The notes: generated by a model not told the origin, from the letters alone. Counted from the stretch's first letter, positions 35,471-47,112 are shown. The stretch: 64,000 nt of DNA from JAVBJV01 sp031555315 (GCA_031555315.1 JAVBUO010000004.1:35812-99811); one strand, 5' to 3'. Translations and numbers: made by a program.

Positions 35471-36784
35471 TCAGGCCGGCGCCGGCAGGGGCTGTCCGTT
35501 CAGTTCGGCGTTCAGTTTGTCGCGGTCCAGTTCGCCTTCCCAGCGGCTGACGACGATCGTTGCCACACCGTTGCCGACCAGATTGGTCAGCGCGCGGCAT
35601 TCGCTCATGAACTTATCGATCCCCAGCAGCACGGCCAGCGCCTGGATCGGAATGTCGGGGATTACCGCCAGCGTCGCCGCCAGCGTCACGAACCCGGCCC
35701 CCGTCACCCCCGACGCGCCTTTCGAGGTCAGCATCGCCACGCCGATGATCATCAGTTCATGGCCCAGGGTCAGCGGCGTATTGGTCGCCTGCGCCAGGAA
35801 CAGGATCGACAGCGTCATGTAGATGTTGGTACCGTCCAGATTGAAGCTGTAACCGGTCGGGATCACCAGCCCGACCACCGATTTCGACGCCCCCAGCTTT
35901 TCCATCTTGCGCATCATCTGCGGCAGCACGGTTTCGGACGAAGAGGTGCCCACCACGATCAGCAGTTCGTCCTTGATGTAGGCGATGAACTTGAAGATCG
36001 AAAACCCGGACAGCCGCGCCACCAGCCCCAGCACGACCGTCACGAACAGGAAGCTGGTCAGATAGAACAGGGCAACCAGGAAGCCCAGATTCTTCAGGGA
36101 TTCCAGACCATACTTGCCGATCGTGAACGCCATCGCCCCGAACGCGCCGATCGGCGCCACCTTCACGACGATGCCGATGATCCGGAAGAACAACTGCCCG
36201 GCCGTGTCGATCGCATGGGTGATCTTCTGCCCGGCCTCGCCCAGATTGGCCGCCGCCACGCCGGACAGGATCGACACGAACAACACCTGCAGCAGATCGC
36301 CCTGTACGAAAGCGCCGAGGAATGCGTTCGGAATGACCGCCAGCAGATGCGCGATGATACTGTCGTCATGTGCGGCCTGTGCGTAGCGCGCCGTCTCGTT
36401 CAGCGCGCTGGCGGCCATTTCCGCGGGGTTGATGTTGAAACCGGCCCCCGGCTCCAGCGTGCGCGCAACCACCAGCCCAATCACCAATGCCAGGGTCGAG
36501 GCGACTTCGAAATACAGCAGCGCCTTCAGCCCGACCCGGCCGACCTTGCTCAGGTCGCTGACCGAGGCAATGCCATGCACGATGGTGCAGAAGATCACCG
36601 GTGCGATCATCATTTTGATCAGCCTGATGAAGCCATCGCCCAGCGGCTTCATCGCCTCGCCGGTCTCGGGATAGTAATGCCCCAGCAGCACGCCGACCAC
36701 GATCGCGATGATCACCTGGATATAAAGCACTTTGTACCAGGGGCTGGGCTTGGTCTGTTCAATAGATACGCGCGTTCCTACCAA
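35471..36784 (-). CDS. dctA: Dicarboxylate/amino acid:cation symporter (DctA family)
   Basis: The 437-residue inner-membrane protein is of the DAACS family (DctA/GltP), which imports C4-dicarboxylates or acidic amino acids with protons or sodium. About eight membrane helices and two re-entrant hairpins are readable. Signature stretches are the serine-rich VVGTSSSETVLPQMM, PTGYSFNLDGTNIYMTLSILFLAQ, and MLTSKGASGVTGAGFV. The start is TTG at 36784 with GGAG 7 bases upstream. The overall sequence is closer to DctA than GltP, but substrate is inference. It lies between kdsA and eno, normally neighbours, and has its own promoter gap and terminator. Confidence 0.88.
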   Translation of the reverse strand: MVGTRVSIEQTKPSPWYKVLYIQVIIAIVVGVLLGHYYPETGEAMKPLGDGFIRLIKMMIAPVIFCTIVHGIASVSDLSKVGRVGLKALLYFEVASTLALVIGLVVARTLEPGAGFNINPAEMAASALNETARYAQAAHDDSIIAHLLAVIPNAFLGAFVQGDLLQVLFVSILSGVAAANLGEAGQKITHAIDTAGQLFFRIIGIVVKVAPIGAFGAMAFTIGKYGLESLKNLGFLVALFYLTSFLFVTVVLGLVARLSGFSIFKFIAYIKDELLIVVGTSSSETVLPQMMRKMEKLGASKSVVGLVIPTGYSFNLDGTNIYMTLSILFLAQATNTPLTLGHELMIIGVAMLTSKGASGVTGAGFVTLAATLAVIPDIPIQALAVLLGIDKFMSECRALTNLVGNGVATIVVSRWEGELDRDKLNAELNGQPLPAPA

Positions 36785-36896
36785 GATTTTTCTCCATCAG
36801 GCCTGTATGAAGGCAAAAGTAAGTGCCACACTCGTGGGTTACTTAAAAAGATGGAAAATATCCTATTACGCGATATTTAAAAAAGACTTAGGAAAT

Positions 36897-36957
36897 TTTG
36901 TTGCAGTGCAATGTAATACTTATTTTCTCTTTGAGTGTTCGTATACGCTGCAACAAA
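36897..36957 (-). promoter_or_regulatory. Inverted repeats upstream of the dicarboxylate transporter
   Basis: TTTGTTGCAG (36897-36906) and CTGCAACAAA (36948-36957) are perfect 10-bp inverted copies, 41 bases apart. The left arm runs into TTGCA-G-TGCAA (36901-36911), itself a palindrome. They lie 113-173 bases upstream of the TTG start in the AT-rich 238-base gap (36785-37022), which I see as regulatory. Likely regulator sites, possibly bound cooperatively. Confidence 0.45.
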
Positions 36958-37022
36958 TATTTCTCTGCAATTATCCAGCAGCCGGCCTTTTGTCGGCGAT
37001 GCCCCGCGTCCGCAGACGGGCC

Positions 37023-37856
37023 TCAGCCCGCCTTGGCAACCTTGTCGAAAGCCTGCAACCGCACCAGCAGCGCCGGCATGTCGGCCAGCGGGATCATGTT
37101 CGGCCCGTCAGACGGCGCCTTGTCCGGATCCGGGTGCGTTTCGATGAACAGCGCCGAAACCCCCACCGCCAGTGCGGCGCGCGCCAGCACCGGCGCGAAT
37201 TCACGCTGCCCGCCCGACGATCCGCCCTGCCCGCCCGGCTGCTGCACCGAATGGGTGACATCGAACACCACCGGCCAGCCGGTCTGCGCCATCACCGGCA
37301 GACCGCGGAAATCGGTGACCAGCGTGTTGTAGCCGAACGAAACGCCACGTTCGGTCAGGAGGATGTTCTTGTTCCCCGTGCTAGCGACCTTGGCGGCGAC
37401 GTTCGCCATGTCCCACGGGGCCAGGAACTGCCCCTTCTTCACATTGACCGCCTTGCCGGTATTGCCGGCCGCCAGCAGCAGATCGGTCTGGCGGCACAAA
37501 AACGCGGGAATCTGCAGGCAGTCCACCGCTTCCGCCGCCGGTTTGCATTGGTCTTCACTGTGGATGTCGGTCAACACCGGCACACCGAGCTTTTCGCGGA
37601 CCTCGGCCAGCACGGCCAACCCCTTCGCCATGCCCATGCCACGCTGCCCTTTCAGGCTGGTGCGGTTGGCCTTGTCGTACGACGCCTTGAAGATCAAACC
37701 GATGCCGAGCTTTCCGGTCATCTCCTTCAGCGCGGTGGCAATCTCGAATGCATGATCGCGGCTCTCCAACTGGCACGGGCCGGCGATCAGCGCGAACGGG
37801 CGGTTATTGGCGATCTCGATATCGCCGATCCGTACGAGAGCATTCAGATTAGACAA
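37023..37856 (-). CDS. kdsA: 3-deoxy-8-phosphooctulonate synthase (KDO 8-phosphate synthase)
   Basis: KdsA (277 residues) condenses phosphoenolpyruvate with arabinose 5-phosphate to make KDO 8-phosphate for lipopolysaccharide. Motifs are FALIAGPCQLESRDHA, IFKASYDKANRTSLKGQRGMG, LTDIHSEDQCKPAAEAVDCLQIPAFLCRQTDLL, and DVTHSVQQPGGQGGSSGGQREF. No ATG fits the N terminus. I chose TTG at 37856, which overlaps the pyrG stop by 8 bases. Upstream alternatives are longer and unlike the family. The start is the uncertain part; the identity is not. Confidence 0.94.
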   Translation of the reverse strand: MSNLNALVRIGDIEIANNRPFALIAGPCQLESRDHAFEIATALKEMTGKLGIGLIFKASYDKANRTSLKGQRGMGMAKGLAVLAEVREKLGVPVLTDIHSEDQCKPAAEAVDCLQIPAFLCRQTDLLLAAGNTGKAVNVKKGQFLAPWDMANVAAKVASTGNKNILLTERGVSFGYNTLVTDFRGLPVMAQTGWPVVFDVTHSVQQPGGQGGSSGGQREFAPVLARAALAVGVSALFIETHPDPDKAPSDGPNMIPLADMPALLVRLQAFDKVAKAG

Positions 37857-39480
37857 GACGGGCCTGCCTGACAGCCGCCGCGATGAACGACGCGAACAGC
37901 GGATGAGGGTCAAAGGGTTTGGATTTCAGTTCCGGATGATACTGCACACCGATGAACCACGGATGCCCCGGCAGTTCGACGATTTCGGGCAGCACGCCGT
38001 CCGGCGACAGGCCGCTGAACAGCAGCCCGGCCGCTTCCAGCCGGTCCTTGTAAGCGATGTTCACTTCATAGCGATGCCGGTGCCGTTCCTCGATCGCCGC
38101 TGCGTCCTGATAAACGGCGCGCACCTGCGATCCCTCCTTGAGGACCGCCGTGTAGGCGCCCAGGCGCATCGTACCGCCCAGATCGCCGCCTTCCTGGCGC
38201 TGTTCGGTCTGGTTGCCGCGCGTCCATTCGGTCATCAGGCCGATCACCGGCGTATCGCACGGGCCGAATTCGGTGGACGACGCGCCCTTCAACCCGGCCA
38301 TGTTGCGCGCCGCCTCGATCACCGCCATCTGCATGCCAAGGCAGATACCGAAAAACGGCACCTTGTGTTCGCGCGCGAACCGCACCGCCTCGATCTTGCC
38401 TTCCGTACCGCGTTCGCCGAAACCGCCCGGCACCAGAATGCCATGCACGTTTTCCAGCCGGTTCACCGCGTCCGGCTGCTCGAAGATCTGGCTGTCCACC
38501 CAGTCGAGCTTTACCCGCACGCGGTTGGCAATGCCGCCGTGCGTCAATGCCTCGGCCAACGACTTGTACGCATCGAGCAGCGTGATGTACTTGCCGACCA
38601 CCGCGATACGCACCTCGCCTTCCGGGGCGCGCACAGCATCGACGATCTTCTCCCAGCGCGTCAGGTCGGGTTCCTGCTCGAACGGCAGACCGAAATGACG
38701 CAGCACCTCGCGATCCATGCCGCCTTCGTGATAGCGCTGCGGCACGGCGTAGATCGTATCCACATCCAAAGCCGCCACCACAGCTTCAGCACGCACGTTG
38801 CAGAACAGCGCGATCTTACGGCGTTCGTTTTCGGGGATCGGGCGGTCGCTGCGGCACAGCAGCATGTTCGGCTGAATCCCCAGGCTGAGCAGTTCCTTCA
38901 CTGAATGCTGGGTCGGCTTGGTCTTCAGCTCGCCGGCCGAGGGGATGTAGGGCAGCAGCGTCAGATGCACGAACATCGTGCGATCGTGCCCCAGATCGTT
39001 GCTCAGCTGACGGATCGATTCCAGGAACGGCAGGCTTTCGATATCACCCACCGTACCGCCGATCTCGATCAGCGCGAAATCCACCCCGTCCAGATCGCGC
39101 GTCGTCGCGTCCTTGATCGCATCGGTGATATGCGGAATCACCTGCACGGTGCCGCCCAGGTATTCGCCGCGGCGCTCCTTGGCGATTACGTCGGAATAGA
39201 TCCGCCCCGTCGTCGTGCTGTCGCTGCGGCACGCATGCACGCCGGTGAAGCGTTCGTAGTGCCCGAGATCGAGGTCGGTTTCCGCCCCGTCGTCGGTGAC
39301 GAACACTTCGCCGTGCTGGTACGGGCTCATCGTGCCGGGGTCGACGTTCAGATACGGGTCCAGCTTGCGCAGGCGCACCGTATAACCACGCGCCTGCAGC
39401 AGCGCCCCCAGCGCCGCCGAAGCAATACCCTTACCGAGCGAGGAAACCACGCCGCCAGTAATAAAAATAAACCGCGTCAT
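37849..39480 (-). CDS. pyrG: CTP synthase
   Basis: PyrG (543 residues) aminates UTP to CTP with glutamine as nitrogen donor. The N-terminal synthetase domain opens RFIFITGGVVSSLGKGIASAALGALL. The C-terminal glutaminase has GFGERGTEGKIEA, the nucleophile in FFGICLGMQMA, and the His/Glu pair in GVQYHPEL. It is followed by kdsA with an 8-base overlap and preceded by secG at 158 bases, a common alphaproteobacterial order. Confidence 0.97.
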   Translation of the reverse strand: MTRFIFITGGVVSSLGKGIASAALGALLQARGYTVRLRKLDPYLNVDPGTMSPYQHGEVFVTDDGAETDLDLGHYERFTGVHACRSDSTTTGRIYSDVIAKERRGEYLGGTVQVIPHITDAIKDATTRDLDGVDFALIEIGGTVGDIESLPFLESIRQLSNDLGHDRTMFVHLTLLPYIPSAGELKTKPTQHSVKELLSLGIQPNMLLCRSDRPIPENERRKIALFCNVRAEAVVAALDVDTIYAVPQRYHEGGMDREVLRHFGLPFEQEPDLTRWEKIVDAVRAPEGEVRIAVVGKYITLLDAYKSLAEALTHGGIANRVRVKLDWVDSQIFEQPDAVNRLENVHGILVPGGFGERGTEGKIEAVRFAREHKVPFFGICLGMQMAVIEAARNMAGLKGASSTEFGPCDTPVIGLMTEWTRGNQTEQRQEGGDLGGTMRLGAYTAVLKEGSQVRAVYQDAAAIEERHRHRYEVNIAYKDRLEAAGLLFSGLSPDGVLPEIVELPGHPWFIGVQYHPELKSKPFDPHPLFASFIAAAVRQARLV

Positions 39481-39605
39481 GGGCCATCACCCTAACGCCA
39501 CAGGCGCGCGGCGTCACCCCCCGCGTCTGCAGCCCTGTGAAAGCAACACCGAATACGTCCTGCCTCGCGGCGAATCGGATGTTGCGATGATCGAAAAACG
39601 ACTGT

Positions 39606-39628
39606 GCTGCGGCCCTGTGGACCGCAGC
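39606..39628 (-). terminator. Possible terminator downstream of secG
   Basis: GCTGCGG (39606-39612) pairs with CCGCAGC (39622-39628) across a 9-base loop, starting 10 bases after the secG stop. Read leftward a GTTTTT tract follows after about 8 bases, farther than ideal. Confidence 0.4.
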
Positions 39629-39638
39629 CGGTTCAGGA

Positions 39639-40010
39639 TTAGTTGGTCGGCACCGATGGTGTCGGTGCAGGTGCCGGTGCCGCCGGCGCCGGTGCAGCGG
39701 GAACCCCCGGTTCCGTCGCCGGAGCGCCCGGCACGGCGGGCGCCGATTGCGGCGCGCTGTACATGCTGCGCCCCGCTCCCTGCGTGCCGCGGTTCAGCAG
39801 CGCCATGGTCAACGACAGCGCCATGAAAACCGCCGCCAGAATCGCCGTGGCGCGGGTCAGCAGGTTGGCGGTGCCGCGCCCGCTCATGAAACTGCCCATG
39901 CCCTGGGATGTTCCGATCCCCAGACCGCCGCCCTCGCTACGCTGGATCAGCACGACGCCGATCAGCGCCAGAGCCACAAACAGATGGATTATGAGCAGAA
40001 TGTTCATCAT
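39639..40010 (-). CDS. secG: SecG preprotein translocase subunit
   Basis: The 123-residue protein has the SecG layout: a first membrane helix (ILLIIHLFVALALIGVVLIQ), the conserved RSEGGGLGIGTSQGMGSFMSGRGTANLLTRAT loop (seen in two pieces), and a second helix (AILAAVFMALSLTMALL). A long Ala/Pro tail, typical of alphaproteobacterial SecG, ends the protein. It is part of SecYEG. tpiA lies 64 bases upstream on the same strand. Confidence 0.92.
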   Translation of the reverse strand: MMNILLIIHLFVALALIGVVLIQRSEGGGLGIGTSQGMGSFMSGRGTANLLTRATAILAAVFMALSLTMALLNRGTQGAGRSMYSAPQSAPAVPGAPATEPGVPAAPAPAAPAPAPTPSVPTN

Positions 40011-40074
40011 GACGGGGCGTACCTAATGGCGTTGAGCCCGAAACGCAAGCCGCAGCGTTGCCTGAGTACGATCG

Positions 40075-40809
40075 TCACGCAGGCACCGCGCGGCAGATCG
40101 CCAGAAAATCCTCGGCCTTCAAGCTGGCGCCGCCAACCAGCGCACCGTCCACGTGCGGCACCGCCAGCAGCTCGCCGGCGTTGGCGGGCTTTACCGAGCC
40201 GCCATACAGAATGCGCATCTTCGCCGCCTCGCCCCCGAAACGGGCGTCCAGCGTGCGACGGATGAAGCCGTGCATGCCGGCCACGTCCTGCACGGTCGGC
40301 GTCTTGCCGGTGCCGATCGCCCAGACCGGTTCATAGGCAATAATTCCCATAAACCTATCCGGCAGACTGCCCGCCAGTTGCCGCCCGACCACCTGCTCGG
40401 CCGCTCCGGCATCGCGCTCGGCCCCGGTTTCACCCACGCAGACCACCGGAATCAGCCCGGCTTCGATTGCCGCTTCGGTCTTGGCGCGCACCATCGCATC
40501 GGTTTCGGCATGGTCCGTACGGCGTTCGGAATGACCGACGATCACGTATGTGGCACCGGAATCGCGCAGCATCCGCGCGGCGGTGTCGCCCGTATGCGCG
40601 CCCTCGGCCTTCATGTGACAGTCCTGTCCGCCGACCGCGACCGGCACGCCGCGCAGCGCCACCGCCATCGCGTTGACCAGCAGCGCCGGCGGGCAGACCA
40701 GCATGTCGCACCCCATGCCCGCCGTGCCGTTGCGCACCGCCAGCGCCCAGGCGGCCGCGCTGTCCTGCGAGCCGAACATCTTCCAGTTACCAGCAACCAA
40801 TTTGCGCAT
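40075..40809 (-). CDS. tpiA: Triosephosphate isomerase
   Basis: TpiA (244 residues) interconverts dihydroxyacetone phosphate and glyceraldehyde 3-phosphate. Active-site residues are readable: AGNWKM (Lys10 region), VIVGHSERR (catalytic His), AYEPVWAIGTGKTPT (catalytic Glu), and the phosphate loop RILYGGSVKPANA. GGGAG lies 8 bases before ATG 40809; longer readings upstream run into the region antisense to ppiD. It is divergent from ppiD across 126 bases. Confidence 0.96.
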   Translation of the reverse strand: MRKLVAGNWKMFGSQDSAAAWALAVRNGTAGMGCDMLVCPPALLVNAMAVALRGVPVAVGGQDCHMKAEGAHTGDTAARMLRDSGATYVIVGHSERRTDHAETDAMVRAKTEAAIEAGLIPVVCVGETGAERDAGAAEQVVGRQLAGSLPDRFMGIIAYEPVWAIGTGKTPTVQDVAGMHGFIRRTLDARFGGEAAKMRILYGGSVKPANAGELLAVPHVDGALVGGASLKAEDFLAICRAVPA

Positions 40810-40935
40810 AGATCGGGCTCCCCACGTTCCCCGACGCCATAGCGGCTGCAGCGCCCCGCGGCAACCGGCGGTTTTTGTTCCATATCTGCCGCCGGGAGCT
40901 TCCCTTTTGGCCAATTGCCCGCTACGTACCCCTCC

Positions 40936-42822
40936 ATGCTTACATTCATGCGCCGCATCCTCAGCACGTGGGTTGCCAAACTTCTGTTCGTGCTCCTGAT
41001 CCTTTCCTTCGGCATGTGGGGAATTGGGGACGTCGTCACAGGACTGCAACGCGGCGACATGGCTGTCGCGCACGTCGCCGGTGACAGCATCGGGATGCCC
41101 GAAATGAACCAGGCGCTGCGGAATGCGCGCATCGACATGCAGCGCCGCATGCAGGGGGTAGAGATCACCCCGCAGATCCAGCACATGATGGCCGGCCAGC
41201 TTCTGGAACGGATGATCACCGAACGCTCAATCGCCGCAGAAATCCGGCGCATGCACATACAGGTGCCCGACAACGCCCTGCGTAACGAAGCGTTCGCCAA
41301 CCCGGCCTTCCACGACGCCAGCGGCCGCTTCAGCCCCGACATCTTCGCCGCCCGCCTGCGCAACGCGAACATGACCGAGGCGATGTACACCGCCTCGGTC
41401 CGCAGCGAACTGGCCTGGCGGCAAATTCGTGTGCCGATGATCTCGGGCATCAACAGTCCGGACGCGCTGACCTTACCGCTTTACGCGCAACTGGCGGAAC
41501 GCCGCGCCGCGATGACCGTGCTGCTGCCGTTTGCCAGCGTCCCAGAACCTGCCCTGCCCGACGAGGCCGCACTGCGCCGGTTCCAGGAGAACAACCCCGA
41601 CAAGTTCTCGGCCCCGGAATACCGCCAGATCAGTCTGGCCGTGATGTCCCCCGCCATCCTGGCCGGCGAGGTCGAGGTCAGCGATGCCGACATTGCCGCC
41701 ACCTACGAAGCGCATCGCGCGCAGTATGTGATGCCCGAGACGCGCACGGTTTCCATCCTGACCGTGCAGGACGAAGCCAAAGCGCGCGAACTGGCCGCCG
41801 CCTGGCGCACCAGCACCGATGCCGCGGCGTTCGAGAAGACGGTTCAGGAGGCAGGCGGCGCGCTCAGCAGCCTGACCGCGGCGCAGGCCCAGTTCCCGAT
41901 ACCCGATCTGGCGCGCGCTGCATTCGCCACCGCCAAAGACCAGGTGACGGACCCGGTACAAAGCCCGCTCGGCTGGCATGTGCTGCGCGTCACCGACATC
42001 ATGCCCGCCACCACCCGCACACTGGACCAGGTGAAAGACGAAATTCGCCGGTTGCTGGCGCTGGAGCGCGCCACCGATCTGGTGTTCAGCCGCGCCAACA
42101 AGGTCGAAGATTCGGTCGGCGGCGGCGCGAGCGTGGCCGAAACCGCGCGCGACAACGGCATTGCGTTTGTCACCGCCACCGTCGACCGCAGCGGAGCCGA
42201 CCCGCAAGGGCAACAGGTCGATTTGCGGGTGTCCCCGGAAGCGCGCACCGCCCTGCTGACCGAGATCTTCCAGGCCCGCGTGGGCGACGCACCACAAACC
42301 CATGAACTGGCCGGCAACACGTTCATCGCCCTGTCGGTCGATGCCAGCACGCCTTCGGCACTGCGCCCGTACGAACAGGTGGCGGAGGCGGTTAAAACCG
42401 CCTGGATCGCCGATGCGCGCCGCCGCGCCCAGGAAGAACGCGCCAGCGCGATGATGACGGCCGCCAAGGCGGGCACGCCGCTGGCCACGCTGGCGCACGA
42501 TGCGCAGGCAGAACTCCGCCCGATCGAACCGGTCGGCCGCGCTGGTGGCGCTGCCGTCATGCCGCAACTGGTTCAGCCGCTGTTCGAACTGAAGCTGAAC
42601 GACGCGACGATGGTTGAAACGCCAACTGGTTTCATCGTAATGCAGCTGACCGCCATCGTTCCCGCCAACCCGGCGGAAAACGCCCTGCAGGTCGGACAGT
42701 TGCGCGACCAGCTATCAACCTCGCTGGCGCAAGATATCGAGGCGCAGTTCGTCGCCGCGCTGCGCACACGCGCCGATGTCAGGATCAACGAGGCAAACTT
42801 CAACCGGGCCATTCAGGAGTAA
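40936..42822 (+). CDS. ppiD: PpiD-like periplasmic peptidyl-prolyl isomerase (SurA N-terminal domain)
   Basis: The 628-residue protein is membrane-anchored by one N-terminal helix (WVAKLLFVLLILSFGMWGIGDVV). A SurA-N-like chaperone domain spans about 35-225, a parvulin-type isomerase domain about 265-365 (RTVSILTVQDEAKARELAAA, SPLGWHVLRVTDI), and a C-terminal domain to 628. It helps fold exported proteins near SecYEG. ATG 40936 has a pyrimidine-rich leader and no strong ribosome binding site; ATG 40948 is possible. trpE begins 8 bases after the stop. Confidence 0.9.
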   Translation: MLTFMRRILSTWVAKLLFVLLILSFGMWGIGDVVTGLQRGDMAVAHVAGDSIGMPEMNQALRNARIDMQRRMQGVEITPQIQHMMAGQLLERMITERSIAAEIRRMHIQVPDNALRNEAFANPAFHDASGRFSPDIFAARLRNANMTEAMYTASVRSELAWRQIRVPMISGINSPDALTLPLYAQLAERRAAMTVLLPFASVPEPALPDEAALRRFQENNPDKFSAPEYRQISLAVMSPAILAGEVEVSDADIAATYEAHRAQYVMPETRTVSILTVQDEAKARELAAAWRTSTDAAAFEKTVQEAGGALSSLTAAQAQFPIPDLARAAFATAKDQVTDPVQSPLGWHVLRVTDIMPATTRTLDQVKDEIRRLLALERATDLVFSRANKVEDSVGGGASVAETARDNGIAFVTATVDRSGADPQGQQVDLRVSPEARTALLTEIFQARVGDAPQTHELAGNTFIALSVDASTPSALRPYEQVAEAVKTAWIADARRRAQEERASAMMTAAKAGTPLATLAHDAQAELRPIEPVGRAGGAAVMPQLVQPLFELKLNDATMVETPTGFIVMQLTAIVPANPAENALQVGQLRDQLSTSLAQDIEAQFVAALRTRADVRINEANFNRAIQE

Positions 42823-42830
42823 CTCTTCCA

Positions 42831-44324
42831 ATGACCGATCGCGCCGCATTCGAAGCAGCTTACGCGCAAGGCAAGGGCTGCGTCGTTTCGGCGCGCACGG
42901 TCGCCGATCTGGAAACGCCGGTCTCGGTGTTCCTGAAACTCACTCAGGGGCGCCCGAATTCCTTTCTGCTGGAAAGCGTGGAAGGCGGCGCGGCGGTGGG
43001 CCGGTATTCGATCATCGCCATGGCGCCGGACCTGATCTGGCGCTGCCGCAACGGCAAGGCCGAGATCAACACGCATGTCGAGACAGCGCCGCATGCCTTC
43101 GTGCCCGCCGATCTGCCTGCGATGGACAGTCTGCGCGCGCTGATCGCCGCCACCCAGATGGACCTGCCGTCCGACCTGCCGCCGATGACCGGCGGGCTGG
43201 TCGGCTACATGGGATACGACATGGTCCGGCTGATGGAAAAACTGCCGGACAGCAACCCGGACACGCTGGGCGTTCCCGACGCAGTGTTCGCGCGCCCGAC
43301 GCTGTTCGCGGTGTTCGACAACGTGAAGGACGAACTGACGCTGGCCGCGCCCGTCTACCCGCGCGCCGGCCGCATGGCCGAGGACGCGTGGCAGCACGCG
43401 CAGGCGATCATCGCCGAGGCGAAGGCCGCGCTGAACCGCCCGCTGCCGCACCCCGCCCCGCCTGCCGATCTGCCGCCGATGCCCGAACCGACATCGAACA
43501 TGTCGCGCGAGGACTACATGGCGGTGGTGGCCAGAACGAAGGAGTACATCGCGGCGGGCGATGCGTTCCAGGTCGTGCCCAGCCACCGGTTCTCGGTGCC
43601 GTTCGCACTGCCGCCGTTCGCGCTGTATCGCGCGCTGCGCCGGATCAACCCCGCGCCGTTCCTGTTCTTTCTGGACCTGGGCGGTTATGCGCTGGTCGGC
43701 TCGTCGCCCGAGATCCTGGTGCGGCTGCGCCATGGCAAGGTCTCGATCCGCCCGCTGGCCGGCACCCGCCCGCGCGGCGCGACGCACGAACAGGACATGG
43801 CGCTGGAAGCCGAGCTGCTGGCCGACCCCAAGGAACGCGCCGAACACCTGATGTTGATCGACCTGGGCCGCAACGATGTCGGCCGGGTGTCGGAACTGGG
43901 CACGGTGCAGGTGGTCGAGAGTTTCTCGATCGAGCGTTACAGCCACGTGATGCACATCAGCTCGCACGTCGAGGGCAAGCTGCGCGCCGGGCTGACGGCG
44001 CTCGACGCGCTGGAAGCGGGCTTCCCCGCCGGCACGCTGAGCGGCGCGCCGAAAGTGCGCGCGATGGAAATCATCGACGAGATGGAAACCCTGCGGCGGT
44101 CATTCTACGCGGGCTGCCTGGGCTATTTCGCGCCCGACGGATCGATGGACACCTGCATCATGCTGCGCACCGCGCTGGTCAAGGACGGCGTGATGCACGT
44201 GCAGGCCGGCGCCGGCGTGGTCGCCGATAGCGACCCGGCGGCGGAATACGAGGAAACCAAACAGAAGGCGCGCGCCTTGTTCCGTGCGGCCGAAGAGGCG
44301 GTAAGGTTCGCGCGCGGGGACTGA
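42831..44324 (+). CDS. trpE: Anthranilate synthase component I
   Basis: TrpE (497 residues) converts chorismate to anthranilate with ammonia from TrpG, the first tryptophan step. The chorismate-binding domain is clear: SREDYMAVVARTKEYIAAGDAFQVVPS, GSSPEILVRL, PLAGTRPRGATHEQD, ERAEHLMLIDLGRNDVGRV, and GTLSGAPKVRAMEIIDEME. The N terminus retains the LES-type residues of the tryptophan feedback pocket (FLLESVEGG). The start lies 8 bases after ppiD. The glutamine-amidotransferase partner is 2.8 kb away, beyond two intruding genes. Confidence 0.97.
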   Translation: MTDRAAFEAAYAQGKGCVVSARTVADLETPVSVFLKLTQGRPNSFLLESVEGGAAVGRYSIIAMAPDLIWRCRNGKAEINTHVETAPHAFVPADLPAMDSLRALIAATQMDLPSDLPPMTGGLVGYMGYDMVRLMEKLPDSNPDTLGVPDAVFARPTLFAVFDNVKDELTLAAPVYPRAGRMAEDAWQHAQAIIAEAKAALNRPLPHPAPPADLPPMPEPTSNMSREDYMAVVARTKEYIAAGDAFQVVPSHRFSVPFALPPFALYRALRRINPAPFLFFLDLGGYALVGSSPEILVRLRHGKVSIRPLAGTRPRGATHEQDMALEAELLADPKERAEHLMLIDLGRNDVGRVSELGTVQVVESFSIERYSHVMHISSHVEGKLRAGLTALDALEAGFPAGTLSGAPKVRAMEIIDEMETLRRSFYAGCLGYFAPDGSMDTCIMLRTALVKDGVMHVQAGAGVVADSDPAAEYEETKQKARALFRAAEEAVRFARGD

Positions 44325-44338
44325 AAGGTCGATTCTGG

Positions 44339-44671
44339 ATGAACCTCACGAAGCTGCAAGCATTCGCGCGCAAATACGGCCGTTCCGCCATCAGGAAGGC
44401 CGTGGAGAACGGCAGCCTGTGGATCAGCGCCGACGAGGAAAAACGCCTGTTCGAACGCAGCTGGATCGAGGGCGGCAATGCATGCTTCGACCTGTGCATG
44501 CTGCCCGAAAACGCTGTTCCGGATTCCAGCGATGCGTATCTGATCGCCCATGTCGTGGTCGACCGCAACACGGGCCGGCTGGTCCAGGATTGTGTAATCC
44601 ACCTGCCCCCGCTCTTTATCCCGGACACACAAGCGGCAGAAAACGATGCCGAGGAAGAAGATCGCGCCTGA
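44339..44671 (+). CDS. Small hypothetical protein
   Basis: A 110-residue acidic protein without a signal peptide or membrane helix. It has a helical basic N terminus (LQAFARKYGRSAIRKAVENG) and an acidic tail (ENDAEEEDRA). Cysteines at about 49, 53 and 85 are the only notable residues. I do not recognise the family. It starts 14 bases after trpE, on the same strand, so it may be cotranscribed, and it converges on copA with a 27-base gap. Confidence 0.6.
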   Translation: MNLTKLQAFARKYGRSAIRKAVENGSLWISADEEKRLFERSWIEGGNACFDLCMLPENAVPDSSDAYLIAHVVVDRNTGRLVQDCVIHLPPLFIPDTQAAENDAEEEDRA

Positions 44672-44698
44672 CTGCCAACATCCAGGTCACTATTACCT

Positions 44699-46996
<2,298 letters not shown>

Positions 46997-47081
46997 ATCC
47001 GCATTTTCGCGCACCCGCCTTCCGAATGGCAGGGGGGAGGATACAAAACGCAAAAAAACGCCCCCTCGCGACGCTCCGACA

Positions 47082-47112
47082 TTGACCCTCTGCCGCAGTG
47101 CAGCGCATTTTA
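47082..47112 (+). promoter_or_regulatory. Possible sigma-70-type promoter for trpGDC-moaC-moeA
   Basis: TTGACC (47082-47087) is followed 18 bases later by CATTTTA (47106-47112), a moderate -10 match, just before the trpG ribosome binding site. Because trpG is cut off from trpE by copA on the other strand, it needs its own promoter, and this is the best match in the 124-base gap. Confidence 0.4.
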
